Below, one piece after another: positions 9,098 through 18,578 of a DNA stretch of 64,000 nt. The stretch is from Shewanella marina JCM 15074. Its GTDB lineage: Bacteria; Pseudomonadota; Gammaproteobacteria; Enterobacterales; Shewanellaceae. A program made the translations under genes and the position numbers. Under the pieces are notes generated by a model. The model saw only the letters and a program-made list of their open reading frames with translations, did no database searches and was not told the origin of the DNA. The stretch covers positions 310,001 through 374,000 of the forward strand of contig NZ_BALM01000001.1 in assembly GCF_000614975.1 (NCBI RefSeq), written 5' to 3'. The first letter of the stretch is position 1; every line of letters begins with the position of its first letter.

Positions 9098-10162
9098 ATG
9101 CTGTACAATCAAAATATACCTGTTAGATACCCTAAAGGACCGTTCGCGATGTGGACGGTTTATAGTTTTACTGGCGCATCTATTGCTGCCTCAATTGTGT
9201 TTTCATTATTACTATTCTTGTCAATCGACGATGATCCATTAATGAAGTTCCTGTTTGGTTCATTAGCGGTTATTTTTGAACTCGGTAAGTTTTTTGCTTG
9301 GTATGAAGTGGGTGAGCGTCGCTCTAGAGGTAACTACTCAGGCGCATTAACGGCATTGGTATTTTATGGCATTTTAGCGGCTATTTCGATTGGTGGCTCA
9401 ATTGGTGGTATCAATAGTGCGACCAATAAAGCGCAAGAGCATGTCAATATTCAGCAAAGTAAAGTCGATGCGTTTAATATGCAGATTACTGCCATTGATA
9501 AGCAGATTGCACTTAATAATGAAGCGGCAGAAAAGTATATTGAGATGGAGCGTATCGCCACCGGCGTAAAACGTATTCAGGTTGAAAATGCTAAGCTACG
9601 CGAAGAGCAACAAAAGCTAGCGATGGAGCGTGACAGTTTACCTGTTGTTGGCCAAGGTTCTGTGATTGGGTTAATTGATAGTATTGCGCAATCATTGCAT
9701 ATCACCAGCCAAGCCGCACAATTAGGATTAGTGGTATTCCTTGCGGTCTTACTGGATTTTTTCGCGGCCTTCTTTGTTGGTCTAATTGGTGAGGAGGTTC
9801 GTTTTAGACACCAGTTCTACCGTAATCAACCAATGACATTTGATGCCTATACACCGATGACGCCAGAAGCAACAGAGCGTCTATTAGCGCCGATGAAAAC
9901 GGAATTTGCGACTGAGGATAGCCAGCAAGAGCCTCAGTCGACAGAGGTAGAACCTGAAAAATCAACCTATGAATTAGTCATTGAAGCATTAAGTGACAAT
10001 CGCGTTAATTGCTCAAAACGTGCAATTGCACGCTTATTCAAGCTTAATACCGAAGAAGTTGATAAGCTATTTAAACAGCTTCAGACTGAAGGTCTTGTGA
10101 GCCGTAAACCTAATCAACATTATCAATGGTTAGGTCAAGCAGAGATGAGTGCTGAGAATTAA
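9098..10162 (+). CDS. Membrane protein with coiled coil and C-terminal winged-helix-like region
   Basis: I do not recognise a named family. The 354-residue product shows four likely membrane segments (about residues 20-43, 50-69, 83-105 and 207-232). A long coiled-coil-like stretch rich in Q, K and E lies between segments 3 and 4 (about 108-178). An acidic linker (about 268-290) leads to a C-terminal block STYELVIEALSDNRVNCSKR through FKQLQTEGLVSRKPN (about 289-345) that looks like a winged helix. With the N-terminus inside, the coiled coil would be periplasmic and the winged helix cytoplasmic. The ATG at 9098 has no clear ribosome-binding site; ATG 9149 has AAAGGA upstream and is the alternative start. 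The gene is monocistronic. Confidence 0.8.
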   Translation: MLYNQNIPVRYPKGPFAMWTVYSFTGASIAASIVFSLLLFLSIDDDPLMKFLFGSLAVIFELGKFFAWYEVGERRSRGNYSGALTALVFYGILAAISIGGSIGGINSATNKAQEHVNIQQSKVDAFNMQITAIDKQIALNNEAAEKYIEMERIATGVKRIQVENAKLREEQQKLAMERDSLPVVGQGSVIGLIDSIAQSLHITSQAAQLGLVVFLAVLLDFFAAFFVGLIGEEVRFRHQFYRNQPMTFDAYTPMTPEATERLLAPMKTEFATEDSQQEPQSTEVEPEKSTYELVIEALSDNRVNCSKRAIARLFKLNTEEVDKLFKQLQTEGLVSRKPNQHYQWLGQAEMSAEN

Positions 10163-10181
10163 ATTTATAGCTGTTAACACC

Positions 10182-10213
10182 AAAGAGCCCACATTATTGT
10201 GGGCTCTTTTGTT
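10182..10213 (+). terminator. Rho-independent terminator after the winged-helix membrane protein
   Basis: A perfect 12-bp stem, AAAGAGCCCACA with TGTGGGCTCTTT and loop TTAT, is followed by TTGTTTAT. Confidence 0.9.
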
Positions 10214-10441
10214 TATACAAGCGATTAAATTTGGTTATTTCGGCTAATTGAGCCTTAAGAGCAATTTATTCATAATACAGTGTACATGATGACTGCTGTA
10301 TTGAGCATGGGATAACGAATGCGTAGAGTAAATGGATTTACCTTAATTGAATTAGTTGTTGTTATTATTATATTAGGCATTTTAGCGGTTGTAGCTGCTC
10401 CTAAATTTATCAATATGAGCAGTGATGCACAGCGAAGTGTA

Positions 10442-10444
10442 TTA
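10442..10444. repeat. Left target-site duplication (TTA)
   Basis: TTA is the last in-frame codon (Leu) before the element, and it is repeated at 10710-10712 directly after the right inverted repeat. Removing one copy with the element restores the prepilin frame. Confidence 0.82.
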
Positions 10445-10709
10445 TACCAATTTGATTAAAGATGTGATCTATTCAGAGCTTGTCAGCCTTTTCAGTTCTA
10501 GGCGCATTGATGCAGTAATGGCTATTCCCTTTCAAATCAATGCAACATCGAAATGGAAAGGCCTGAAAAGCTCACTTCGTGCGGGTTTCAAGGCACTGTA
10601 TACTGCGTTGAACATTTTCAAAATAGAATAACTATTCCGTTCAAATGTCCGCCTTGTCTACAGTACCTTGAACTCCCGCTGAATGATCACTTTCTTAATC
10701 AAGTTGGTA
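10445..10709. mobile_element. MITE inserted in the prepilin gene
   Basis: This is a 265-bp non-coding element with imperfect terminal inverted repeats of about 32 bp. The left end starts TACCAATTTGATTAAAGATG, and the reverse complement of the right end starts TACCAACTTGATTAAGAAAG. It is flanked by TTA at 10442-10444 and 10710-10712. The interior is itself palindromic: TTTCAAGGCACTGTATAC (from about 10586) is imperfectly complementary to CTACAGTACCTTGAA (from about 10659). The element would therefore fold into one long hairpin. It has no transposase, so a related full-length insertion sequence elsewhere must have moved it. The parent family cannot be named from this window. Confidence 0.88.
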
Positions 10710-10712
10710 TTA
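10710..10712. repeat. Right target-site duplication (TTA)
   Basis: This is the second copy of the TTA flanking the MITE. In the uninterrupted gene a single TTA would be followed by CAAACATTAAAAGG (Q-T-L-K). Confidence 0.82.
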
Positions 10713-11126
10713 CAAACATTAAAAGGTTCTATTGCTAGCTCGGCCAATTTAATGATGATGCAAGCTCGAATAGATGGCGTTAATTTTGATACTTATAACG
10801 AGCTAGTGATTAATGGAGTGACAACGGTAAACGGTTTACCTTATGCAAACGACCCTGATAATAATGGGGTTCCTGAACTGCTAGAAGCTATTTCAATGCC
10901 TGATTTTGCAAATCAAGGTATCGTTGTCTTTTATACGCCAGAAGCCAATCCGTTAGGTGATGGTAGTCAATGGTGGGCATTGTATATCAGCTTTTTAAAT
11001 AAAGTAGGCCAACAACCCAGTTCAGTTGCAGAAATAACTTCTACTGCTTGTTATATTCGTTATCAAGCAGGCATGGCTTCTCAATATTCACTAGAGCTTA
11101 TTGACTCTGGATGCTAATTTTTAATG

Positions 11127-11160
11127 CAACAAAGCTCACAACGAGTGGGCTTTGTTGGTT
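11127..11160. terminator. Bidirectional terminator between the prepilin and mntH
   Basis: The 13-bp stem CAACAAAGCTCAC / GTGGGCTTTGTTG (one wobble) has loop AACGA and lies between convergent genes. Confidence 0.8.
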
Positions 11161-11161
11161 A

Positions 11162-12401
11162 TTAGGCAAGTGTTACCAGTAGATATGCATTCAATGCTAA
11201 TACCAAAGCTACAATTACAATCCCTGCGTACTTAACCCAGTGGCTATTGGCAAACTGTCCCATTAATTTTACGTCATTAGTGAACTTCAATAATGGAATT
11301 AATGCCAGTGCAATACCAAAGCTTAAGACCACTTGGCTCATGACCAATATTTCAGTGGTATTGATGCCCATCGCAATCACGACAAATGCAGGTAGCATGG
11401 TTAATACACGCCTTAATAACATGGGAATTTTAAACTTCACAAATCCCTGCATGACCACTTGACCAGCCATGGTGCCAACAACGGTTGATGATAAACCTGA
11501 GGCAACCAGAGATACACCAAATAGGATAGCGGCACTGTGACCAACAAGCGGGGTTAGGGTTAAGTAGGCTGTTTCTATTTCGGCAACGGTTTGGTGGCCT
11601 GAGTAATGGAATACTGCAGCGGCCATCGCAATAATGGCGATATTAACAAAACCTGCAATCGACATGGCGACCAGTACATCTGTTCGGGTAGACTTTAAGC
11701 GGACTTGTTTTGATAGACCATAGCTATTTTTAAATAATGCTGAATGTAGATAAATCACATGTGGCATGACGGTTGCGCCTAAAATACCTGCGGCTAAATA
11801 GACTTGCTTAGGATCATTTAGTTGGTAGTAAAATACCATGTGCCATATGACTGACATTTGGGCTAGCAATAAACAGTTCAACCACATAAATGACGGCGAC
11901 TAATAAAAGTAAGCTGGCAATAATTAATTCAAGAGGCTTTTGACCACGGTTGCTGATCATTAATATGGTCATGGTGACAACGGCGGTAATCGCTGCGCCT
12001 TGCATTAAGCTGATACCAAATAGTAATTGGAAACCTACCGCTGCGCCGATAAATTCTGCTAAATCAGTTGCCATTGCAATAACTTCAGCTTGTAACCAAT
12101 AAGGTACAATTGCCCATTTGGGTAGGTGATCTCGTAGATGTTCTGCAAGATCTTTACCCGTAATAATGCCTAATTTGGCAGAAAGATATTGGATTAGCAT
12201 CGCCATTAGATTGGCCCACAGTACCACCCACAGTAGCTGATAACCAAAGCTTGCGCCTGCTTCAATATTAGTGGCAAAGTTACCCGGATCGATATAACCA
12301 ATCGCGGCGATAAATGCGGGGCCGATGAGCATCAACTTTTGCTTTAATGGGATTTTAAACTTGGGTTGAGCAATTGAATTTGACGCTGTAATCACTTGCA
12401 T
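11162..12401 (-). CDS. mntH: Nramp-family Mn2+/Fe2+ transporter MntH, frameshifted
   Basis: MntH imports divalent metal, chiefly manganese, with protons across the inner membrane. The N-terminal part from ATG 12401 carries the DPGN metal motif (residues 38-41, [14 protein letters not shown]) and runs to HGILLPTK, then TGA at 11814. The second part has the MPH motif ([15 protein letters not shown]) and continues to the end at 11162. The shift falls in 11816-11830. Moving between frames needs one base removed or two added (for example CA, giving LLPQLNDP). Either repair gives about 412-413 residues, the E. coli length. A Fur-like box lies upstream. Error is likely, but a real mutation is less excluded here than for the essential genes. 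Confidence 0.92.
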
Positions 12402-12446
12402 AGCAATAACCTAATAACTGAACTGGATACAGATTATTACAATTGC

Positions 12447-12467
12447 AAATGAGAATCAATATCATTT
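12447..12467 (-). promoter_or_regulatory. Candidate Fur box upstream of mntH
   Basis: AAATGAGAATCAATATCATTT is a near-palindrome (AAATGA-N9-TCATTT) and resembles the Fur consensus repeats GATAAT. It lies 46-66 bp upstream of the mntH start. Control of mntH by Fur is known in other gammaproteobacteria; here it is inferred. Confidence 0.65.
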
Positions 12468-12608
12468 AAAATGTTGTGGTATGTTCTGCACCGATTAGCT
12501 TGTTCTAATATTTCGATATTAAACAAGAATGGTTAAAGTGTGTGACTGAGGCGTGGCGTTGTCGAATGATCTTTAATTAATAAGAATATAATCAAGCAGA
12601 TAAATTTA

Positions 12609-12646
12609 AGGCTTGGCCACTGCGATAAGCAATGAAAGCCAAGCCT
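12609..12646 (-). terminator. Hairpin downstream of lpp
   Basis: AGGCTTGGC and GCCAAGCCT form a 9-bp stem around a 20-nt loop. On the minus strand the stem is followed by TAAATTTA, so the U-tract is weak. Its position 40 bp after the lpp stop fits a terminator and mRNA-stabilising hairpin. Confidence 0.6.
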
Positions 12647-12686
12647 CAAGAATTAGTCAAGAAATGCTAATTCTCTATCAACAATA

Positions 12687-12953
12687 TTACTTCTTGTAAG
12701 AAGTAGCAATGTTGTCGATACGTGCGTTAGCGCGCTGAGCTTCAGCTTGAGCGTCCATAGCTGCAGCTTTTGCGTCTTTAACGTCTGCAGATAGGTTGCT
12801 TTGCTCAGATTTAAGAGCACCAACTTGAGTTGATAGTTGATCAACTTTGTTACCTAGGTTTGCAACACTTTCTTCTAGCGCAGAAGTGTTAGCACAACCA
12901 CCTAACATTGCAGTCATAGCAACACCAGCAAGCATCATCATTTTCTTGTTCAT
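12687..12953 (-). CDS. lpp: Major outer membrane lipoprotein Lpp (Braun-type)
   Basis: The product is a small, abundant lipoprotein that forms a trimeric coiled coil and ties the outer membrane to peptidoglycan. I use ATG 12953 (MNKKMMMLAGVAM) because AAGGG lies 9 bases upstream; the ATG at 12962 is too close to that site. The lipobox is LGGC with lipidated C20. The rest is heptad-like (VANLGNKVDQLSTQVGALKS) with A-rich stretches. It ends SYKK, whose terminal lysine would be joined to the murein peptide. The length is 88 residues against 78 in E. coli. A TATAAT -10 box lies at 12976-12981 on the minus strand. Confidence 0.93.
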   Translation of the reverse strand: MNKKMMMLAGVAMTAMLGGCANTSALEESVANLGNKVDQLSTQVGALKSEQSNLSADVKDAKAAAMDAQAEAQRANARIDNIATSYKK

Positions 12954-13121
12954 GGAGTTCATCCCTTACAAATAGATTATAGAGGTCCAGCCACCTAATG
13001 CAGCTGATACCCCGCTAATTATGTCATAGCTATTATTTTTTGCTACGAAAAATAACTTAAACCTTCAAATTGTGTGGTTTTTTTTATCATTTGAGTCAAT
13101 GTTTACTCATTTTTATTGCAG

Positions 13122-14351
13122 TTAATTACATAAATTAGCTTTTATTAATTTAACCTTTTCTATTCTTTGTTGTGCTAATTCTTGCTTGATTGCTGCGCCT
13201 GTAAAGCCTGCATCAATAATATCTTTTATCACTACCGTAAGCGCTGCTTGATAACATTGCTCGATATAGTGAGCTTGTGGATAGTCACTATTTTCAAAGC
13301 CTGTGCGCCCCTTGGCATCGGCCTCACAACAGAGCAAGATCTCTTGCAAGCGTTGCGGTTTACGCCAGATATCGGCTTTATCAAACAGTTTAATAATAGT
13401 CTCAGCTTTTAATTCATAAGCGTTATGGATGTTTTGGTGTAGATCGCTAACAAGAATTGCTAATTCTTTATAGTCATTAGGAATTCTTAAACGTTCACAT
13501 AGTTGTTTAATGAGCTTAATGCCAAGTTGGCCATGACCATGATGTTTTGGCCAGTGTTCTGCTGGTGTGGCGGCTTTACCGAGATCGTGGACCAAAGCGG
13601 CAAACCTCACTTTGGTTTGTGATGAGAGCTGGCTTGCTGCGGTTAATACCATCAGAGTGTGGATGCCTGTATCGATTTCAGGGTGCCATTGCGCAGGTTG
13701 CGGTACGCCAAATAAGTTATTTAATTCAGGCAATAAAATGCTGAGTGCACCGCATTGACGTAGTACTTCAAAAAAACAATGCGGACTGTCAGTGGCTAAT
13801 GCTCGTTCAAGCTCTTGCCAAACTCGCTCCGCTGTTAATGCTTGTAATTCACCGCTTTGGCTAATCTGTTGCATTAATGCCATGGTTTCATCAGCAATGG
13901 TAAAGCCTAAATGCGCAAATCGCGCGGCAAAACGGGCAACGCGTAAGACTCGAAGTGGATCTTCAATAAAGGCGTCTGATACATGTCTTAGAACGCGGTT
14001 ATTGATATCCTCGATGCCGTTATAAGGATCGAATAATTGTCCCGACTCATCTTGAGCAATCGCGTTAATGGTCAAGTCTCGGCGTAAGAGATCTTGTTCA
14101 AGGGTGACATCTTTATCGGCATGGACACTAAAACCACCATAACCCGCAGCTGTTTTGCGCTCAGTGCGCGCCAAAGCATATTCTGCCGAGGTTTTTGGGT
14201 GCAAAAAAACAGGGAAGTCTTTACCGACTTGTCTATAACCTGCAGTAAGCATTTGCTCTACAGTTGCACCGACGACCATATAGTCTCTGTCTTTTATCTC
14301 AAGTTGTAATAAAGAGTCGCGTACTGCGCCGCCAACTAAGTATGTTTTCAA
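13122..14351 (-). CDS. cca: CCA-adding tRNA nucleotidyltransferase
   Basis: Cca adds or repairs the 3' CCA of tRNAs without a template. The 409-residue protein starts at TTG 14351 ([14 protein letters not shown]), chosen by homology to the E. coli start and a GGAT site 7 bases upstream; a longer TTG start exists at 14363. Motifs are the nucleotidyltransferase signature LVGGAVRD, the catalytic aspartates in [20 protein letters not shown], and [18 protein letters not shown]-terminal HD phosphohydrolase domain has LVHDLGKA and HGHGQLG, so it is the multifunctional gammaproteobacterial type. It is followed by lpp on the same strand and divergent from gspA. Confidence 0.96.
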   Translation of the reverse strand: MKTYLVGGAVRDSLLQLEIKDRDYMVVGATVEQMLTAGYRQVGKDFPVFLHPKTSAEYALARTERKTAAGYGGFSVHADKDVTLEQDLLRRDLTINAIAQDESGQLFDPYNGIEDINNRVLRHVSDAFIEDPLRVLRVARFAARFAHLGFTIADETMALMQQISQSGELQALTAERVWQELERALATDSPHCFFEVLRQCGALSILLPELNNLFGVPQPAQWHPEIDTGIHTLMVLTAASQLSSQTKVRFAALVHDLGKAATPAEHWPKHHGHGQLGIKLIKQLCERLRIPNDYKELAILVSDLHQNIHNAYELKAETIIKLFDKADIWRKPQRLQEILLCCEADAKGRTGFENSDYPQAHYIEQCYQAALTVVIKDIIDAGFTGAAIKQELAQQRIEKVKLIKANLCN

Positions 14352-14472
14352 GAGCTTATCCAAATCAAAATAATTGAATTTAGTTTACCATAAGCCGTTA
14401 TTAAAGCCTTTGACAACTTTAGCTGTAGGCTTTACCTTGAGCCGTCATTGTTTTTTAAGGATAGCTTGAGAC

Positions 14473-16058
14473 ATGTATCAGGCATTTTTTGGCCTAAATG
14501 AAATTCCATTTTCAATTGCGCCGAATCCACAGTTTTTATTTTTAAGTGATAGACACAGAGAAGCGCTAACCCACTTAACCTACGGGTTAGGGGAAACCGG
14601 CGGGTTTGTATTATTAACGGGCGAAGTGGGTACCGGTAAAACTACTGTATCTCGTTGTTTATTAAAGCAGTTGCCTGAGACGACTGATACTGCCTTTATT
14701 CTAAATCCATCGTTAACTGAACTTGAATTGCTAGCGACCTTGTGTGATGAGCTGGGGATCCAATATGGTGATAAGCCAACGCTAAAGCAGTTAACCGATC
14801 TTATTAGTCAATTTTTATTAAACAATCATCAGCAGGGACGTCATACCTTATTAATTATTGATGAAGCACAGCACCTGCGGGCTGAAGTGTTAGAGCAGTT
14901 GCGATTACTGACCAATTTAGAAACCGACACCAAGAAACTACTGCAAATTATTCTGATTGGCCAGCCTGAATTACAACAATTATTGCAGCGCCAAGAGTTA
15001 CGACAGTTAGCGCAGCGGATCACGGCTCGTTATCACCTTATGCCATTAACCCAAGAGGAAGTGGGTTTATATGTGCAGCACAGATTACAAGTTGCTGGGC
15101 GGCATCAACCTCTGTTTAGCAGCAGTGCGATAAAAGCCTTACATAAATACAGTGGCGGCATACCGCGTTTAGTGAACTTACTTTGTGAACGGGCATTAAT
15201 GGCGGCTTACGGTAGAGGGGAAGCTCTATCTCTCCTTACATGATTGATTTAGCCGCCAATGAGGTGCTGGGAACACAATCGCAAACCGACCGTACTCGCT
15301 ATTGGCCTTGGCTTGCTGGCATATTCTTTTGTGTGGCATTTACCATGAGCTATTTTGTTGTTAATCAACATTATACTGATGCCAGAGTGACGACCTCGAT
15401 GAACTCTGAAGCCTCAGAAGTGAACAATGATAGCACTGCTGATGATGCATTCTTTACCCAAGCGATCGCAGCAAACCATCAACCTGACACCGCTTTAACA
15501 GCATTATTAGGATTATGGCATGCCGTGCCTTACCAAGCTAAAACCGCCTGCCAGTCTGCGATGCTACAAGGTTTGCAATGTTATCAACAGCAAGGTAATT
15601 GGCTGACATTAGCTAAATTAAATTACCCTGCCGTGGTTTATATGTTGGATGATAATGAACAGCCTTTTTATGCCACTTTAGTGGCTGTTAAAGGTGAACA
15701 GTTGTTATTGCAATTAGGAACACAACAATTTTGGGTGCAACGAACATGGTTTAGTCACCATTTTAGTGGCACCTTTGAGTTATTTTATAAAGCAGATAGC
15801 ACCCCATCAGGCTTGATTGGCCACAATTCTAGTTTGGCTAAAGTACAGTGGCTGGCAGATGCATTAGCCCAAGTTTATCAGTTACCCCATCGACCATTAG
15901 CTGGGTTCGACGTAGCGTTAACGCAATTAGTGAAGCGCTTTCAGCGACAGCATGGCTTAATTGATGATGGCATCGCAGGGGCGCAAACCTTGATTCAGCT
16001 AAATTTATATTTGAGTCAACAAGGGCCAAGACTTTCTGATAAGCAGGAGCATCACTAA
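14473..16058 (+). CDS. gspA: GspA/ExeA-type secretion ATPase, apparently frameshifted
   Basis: ExeA (GspA) is an inner-membrane ATPase that, with ExeB, helps insert the type II secretin through peptidoglycan. The 5' reading frame (14473-15243) is an AAA+ domain with Walker A GEVGTGKTT (residues 50-58), Walker B LLIIDEAQ and GGIPRLVNLLCERAL. The 3' frame (15240-16058) has one membrane segment (WPWLAGIFFCVAFTMSYFVV) and a C-terminal peptidoglycan-binding domain (VKRFQRQHGLIDDGIAG). Aeromonas ExeA carries both in one chain of about 547 residues. Adding one base near 15226 (for example GCTCATATC) joins them into 528 residues. The 4-base ATGA overlap would also permit two coupled proteins, which I think less likely. 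Confidence 0.85.
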
Positions 16059-16936
16059 TGTCTATTTTATTAGATGCTGTCAGTAAATCGCAGCAGCAAC
16101 ACAATCAAGATCCATTAAGTGCACCAAGACCCTTATATAAAACTGCGGTTAAGCGTAACTACCGACCTTTTTATATGACGATTGCGGCATTGATTGCTGG
16201 AACGTTAGCAGGGGCTGGCACCGCTTATGGGGTAGCTGTTTATCAACAAAGTAAAACACTTGTGCCTACAGTAAATGAAAACAGTAACGTGAAAGGGCTC
16301 GCTCAAGATAGTGTGCAGCTTGCGCAGACGGTTGCGTTACCCGCCATGATGGCCGCGCCAGTGATCACCGCTGTGCCAGAGCCTAAGCCTGTGATGCAAG
16401 CTACTTCACAAAATAGTGCAGAGCCTGTGATTTTAGGCGCGAATGCTAACGAGCAAGGCAAAGCATTATTAGCGTCATTACAGAATGAGGTTCAGCAAGC
16501 GGCTAAAGATGTCGGCTTATCGACTAAAACTGAAGTGACTAAAGTTGAAACTCAAGCAAAGCAAACTGAGAGCCGTCATGGCGCTGACAATAATTTATTG
16601 GCCGCATTTGAGCAGGCGTTAAAAGAGGTCGAAGCGGAAAAATCAGTGGCGAAACCTGTGACGAAACCGACGCTTGATCCTATTCCGGCAACGCCTAAAG
16701 ATACCATTCCAAGTTATGGACAACTCCCTGCCGGAGTACAGCTACAGGTGCCAGAGTTTAATATTAATGCCCATGTTTACGCTTCTGATCCCAGTCAACG
16801 TTGGTTGAATGTTGATGGTCAAGAGTTACAACAAGGGGATAAGATTAACGGTAAGCTTGATATTATTGAAATTAGACCGCGAGATATCGTATTAGCGATT
16901 GATGGCTATCAATTTAAAGTGCCAGCGGTGTTGTAG
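16058..16936 (+). CDS. gspB: GspB/ExeB-like secretion accessory protein
   Basis: This 292-residue protein starts MSILLDAVSKSQQQHNQDPL, a cytoplasmic segment typical of GspB/PulB/ExeB. One membrane anchor follows (about residues 33-53, PFYMTIAALIAGTLAGAGT). A long alanine- and lysine-rich linker leads to a C-terminal periplasmic domain (LQVPEFNINAHVYASDPSQR to FKVPAVL). ExeB partners with ExeA in secretin assembly. The start codon overlaps the gspA stop (TAATG), implying coupling. No other type II secretion genes are in the window, which is common for gspAB in Shewanella and Vibrio. Confidence 0.88.
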   Translation: MSILLDAVSKSQQQHNQDPLSAPRPLYKTAVKRNYRPFYMTIAALIAGTLAGAGTAYGVAVYQQSKTLVPTVNENSNVKGLAQDSVQLAQTVALPAMMAAPVITAVPEPKPVMQATSQNSAEPVILGANANEQGKALLASLQNEVQQAAKDVGLSTKTEVTKVETQAKQTESRHGADNNLLAAFEQALKEVEAEKSVAKPVTKPTLDPIPATPKDTIPSYGQLPAGVQLQVPEFNINAHVYASDPSQRWLNVDGQELQQGDKINGKLDIIEIRPRDIVLAIDGYQFKVPAVL

Positions 16937-16947
16937 TCAAGATAGCA

Positions 16948-16971
16948 AAAAGGGACCATTCGGTCCCTTTT
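16948..16971. terminator. Bidirectional terminator between gspB and hemL
   Basis: A perfect 10-bp stem AAAAGGGACC / GGTCCCTTTT with loop ATTC sits between two convergent genes. Confidence 0.88.
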
Positions 16972-16991
16972 AAAATCCGAATAAATCGAAT

Positions 16992-18275
16992 TTACTTCAT
17001 GCTTGCTAGCACGCGATCTGCAGCGGCTAATGTTGCTGCAATTTCATCTTCGCCATGTGCCATAGATAGGAAGCCAGCTTCATAAGCACTCGGTGCTAAG
17101 TAGATGCCTTCGTTTAGCATGCCGTGGTAGAACGCACGGAATTGATCCATGTTGCACTTAGTTACTTGGTCAAATGAGGTCACTTGTGGCTCATCAGTGA
17201 AGAAGAAACCAAACATACCGCCAACATAGTTGATTGCCATCGGGATGCCATGCTTATCAGCCGCAGCTTTAAAGCCTTCAGCTACACGCTTTGTTTTAGC
17301 GCTTAAGTCTTCATAAATACCTGGTTGGCATAGTTGATCCATTTGCGCTAAACCTGCGCTCATTGCAATTGGGTTACCAGATAGAGTACCCGCTTGGTAT
17401 ACTGGACCCGTTGGTGCAATATATTGCATTACGTCTTTACGGCCGCCAAACGCGCCAACAGGCATACCGCCACCAATGACTTTACCTAGAGTAGTTAAGT
17501 CTGGAGTAATACCGTAGTGGCCTTGTGCGCCGCTCTTAGATACACGGAAACCAGTCATCACTTCGTCAATGATCATCAATGCGCCGTATTGGTCACAAAT
17601 CTCACGTAAGCCTTCTAAGAAACCTGGGATTGGTGGAATACAGTTCATGTTGCCAGCAACTGGCTCTAAAATAATGCAAGAGATTGCATCTGGGTATTGT
17701 TCAAATAGGGCTTTAACAGACTCTAAATCGTTATATACCGCAGTCAGAGTATGCTTAGCAAAGTCTTCTGGGATACCTGGAGAGCTTGGTTGGCCTAGTG
17801 TTAATGCACCAGAACCTGCTTTAACAAGTAAGCAGTCGGCGTGGCCATGGTAGCAACCTTCAAACTTTAAAATCTTATCACGGTTAGTGAAACCACGAGC
17901 AAGACGGATAGCACTCATAGTCGCTTCAGTACCAGAGCTTACCATACGCACTTGTTCAATTGATGGCACCATCTCAATCACTTTTTCAGCCATCTTAATT
18001 TCAAGTTCTGTTGGCGCACCAAAAGAAAGACCATTCTCAACGGCTTGATGAACTGCTTCACGGATAGCAGGGTGGTTATGACCTAAGATCATCGGGCCCC
18101 ATGAGCCAACAAAATCGATATATTTGTTGCCATCAGCATCAAAAATATAAGCACCATCGGCTTTTTCGATAAATGGAGGCGTACCACCAACACCATTAAA
18201 GGCGCGAACTGGTGAGTTTACACCACCAGGAATGCAGTGCTTAGCTTGTTCAAATAAGGCTTCAGAACGGGTCAT
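16992..18275 (-). CDS. hemL: Glutamate-1-semialdehyde 2,1-aminomutase HemL
   Basis: HemL is a PLP enzyme that converts glutamate-1-semialdehyde to 5-aminolevulinate, the entry to heme and other tetrapyrroles by the C5 route. The protein has 427 residues, the family length. Diagnostic segments are [13 protein letters not shown], the PLP-phosphate site [16 protein letters not shown], the aspartate in [10 protein letters not shown], and [18 protein letters not shown] with the Schiff-base lysine near residue 265. It is monocistronic and convergent with gspB. The upstream 303 bp are non-coding. Confidence 0.98.
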   Translation of the reverse strand: MTRSEALFEQAKHCIPGGVNSPVRAFNGVGGTPPFIEKADGAYIFDADGNKYIDFVGSWGPMILGHNHPAIREAVHQAVENGLSFGAPTELEIKMAEKVIEMVPSIEQVRMVSSGTEATMSAIRLARGFTNRDKILKFEGCYHGHADCLLVKAGSGALTLGQPSSPGIPEDFAKHTLTAVYNDLESVKALFEQYPDAISCIILEPVAGNMNCIPPIPGFLEGLREICDQYGALMIIDEVMTGFRVSKSGAQGHYGITPDLTTLGKVIGGGMPVGAFGGRKDVMQYIAPTGPVYQAGTLSGNPIAMSAGLAQMDQLCQPGIYEDLSAKTKRVAEGFKAAADKHGIPMAINYVGGMFGFFFTDEPQVTSFDQVTKCNMDQFRAFYHGMLNEGIYLAPSAYEAGFLSMAHGEDEIAATLAAADRVLASMK

Positions 18276-18578
18276 GGTTAATCCTTAATTATGGTGGGAG
18301 ATAATGGCTTCCCACTTTATAAATATCCAACAAGCAGTGACGAGCTGCTTATCTAAAAAAATTGGGTATCAAGGTTAGACGAGCAAGATGCTTTGGTTAA
18401 CATTGATTTGAGCGATAGATAGTACAATGATATGCGTGCTATCGATAATCTTTTCTTGGTCGCTATTGTGAAGTTGTTCAAATTGTTTTCAAGGTCACAG
18501 TTCACAGTTAGTTATATTTGACGTTTAAATATAAATTTGGGCTAATATTGAGCTGTATTTACAACTTTTAAGCATGGC
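18276..18578. other. Non-coding gap upstream of hemL
   Basis: This AT-rich 303-bp stretch lies between the clcB-like gene and hemL, both on the minus strand, so it must contain the hemL promoter. I see no RNA gene or convincing operator. A partial inverted match (CGATAGAT and CTATCGAT near 18413-18446) is too loose to call. Confidence 0.4.

Larger units (their letters stand above)
10319..11117 (+). pseudogene. Type IV prepilin (MSHA-like), split by a MITE
   Basis: The 5' part (10319-10444) encodes a class III prepilin leader and helix: [17 protein letters not shown], with glycine before the +1 phenylalanine. PrePAPilin peptidase would cut between G and F. Translation then runs into the inserted element at 10445-10709 and stops at 10457-10459. 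The 3' part (10713-11117) continues QTLKGSIASSANLMM and ends SLELIDSGC. Deleting the element and one copy of the TTA duplication rejoins SVL to QTLKGSIA in frame and gives 176 residues. The last C and an upstream C (STACYIRY) form the usual pilin disulfide pair. GGGA precedes the ATG. As read here the product is nonfunctional. A second, intact prepilin lies at 24384. Confidence 0.92.

Noticed and set aside
10422..10738. Two small reading frames inside the inserted element
   Set aside because: They lie across inverted-repeat DNA of the MITE, have no family likeness and no ribosome-binding site.
18413..18446. Inverted CGATAG/CTATCG motif before hemL
   Set aside because: The arms are short and too far apart to be a reliable operator or hairpin.
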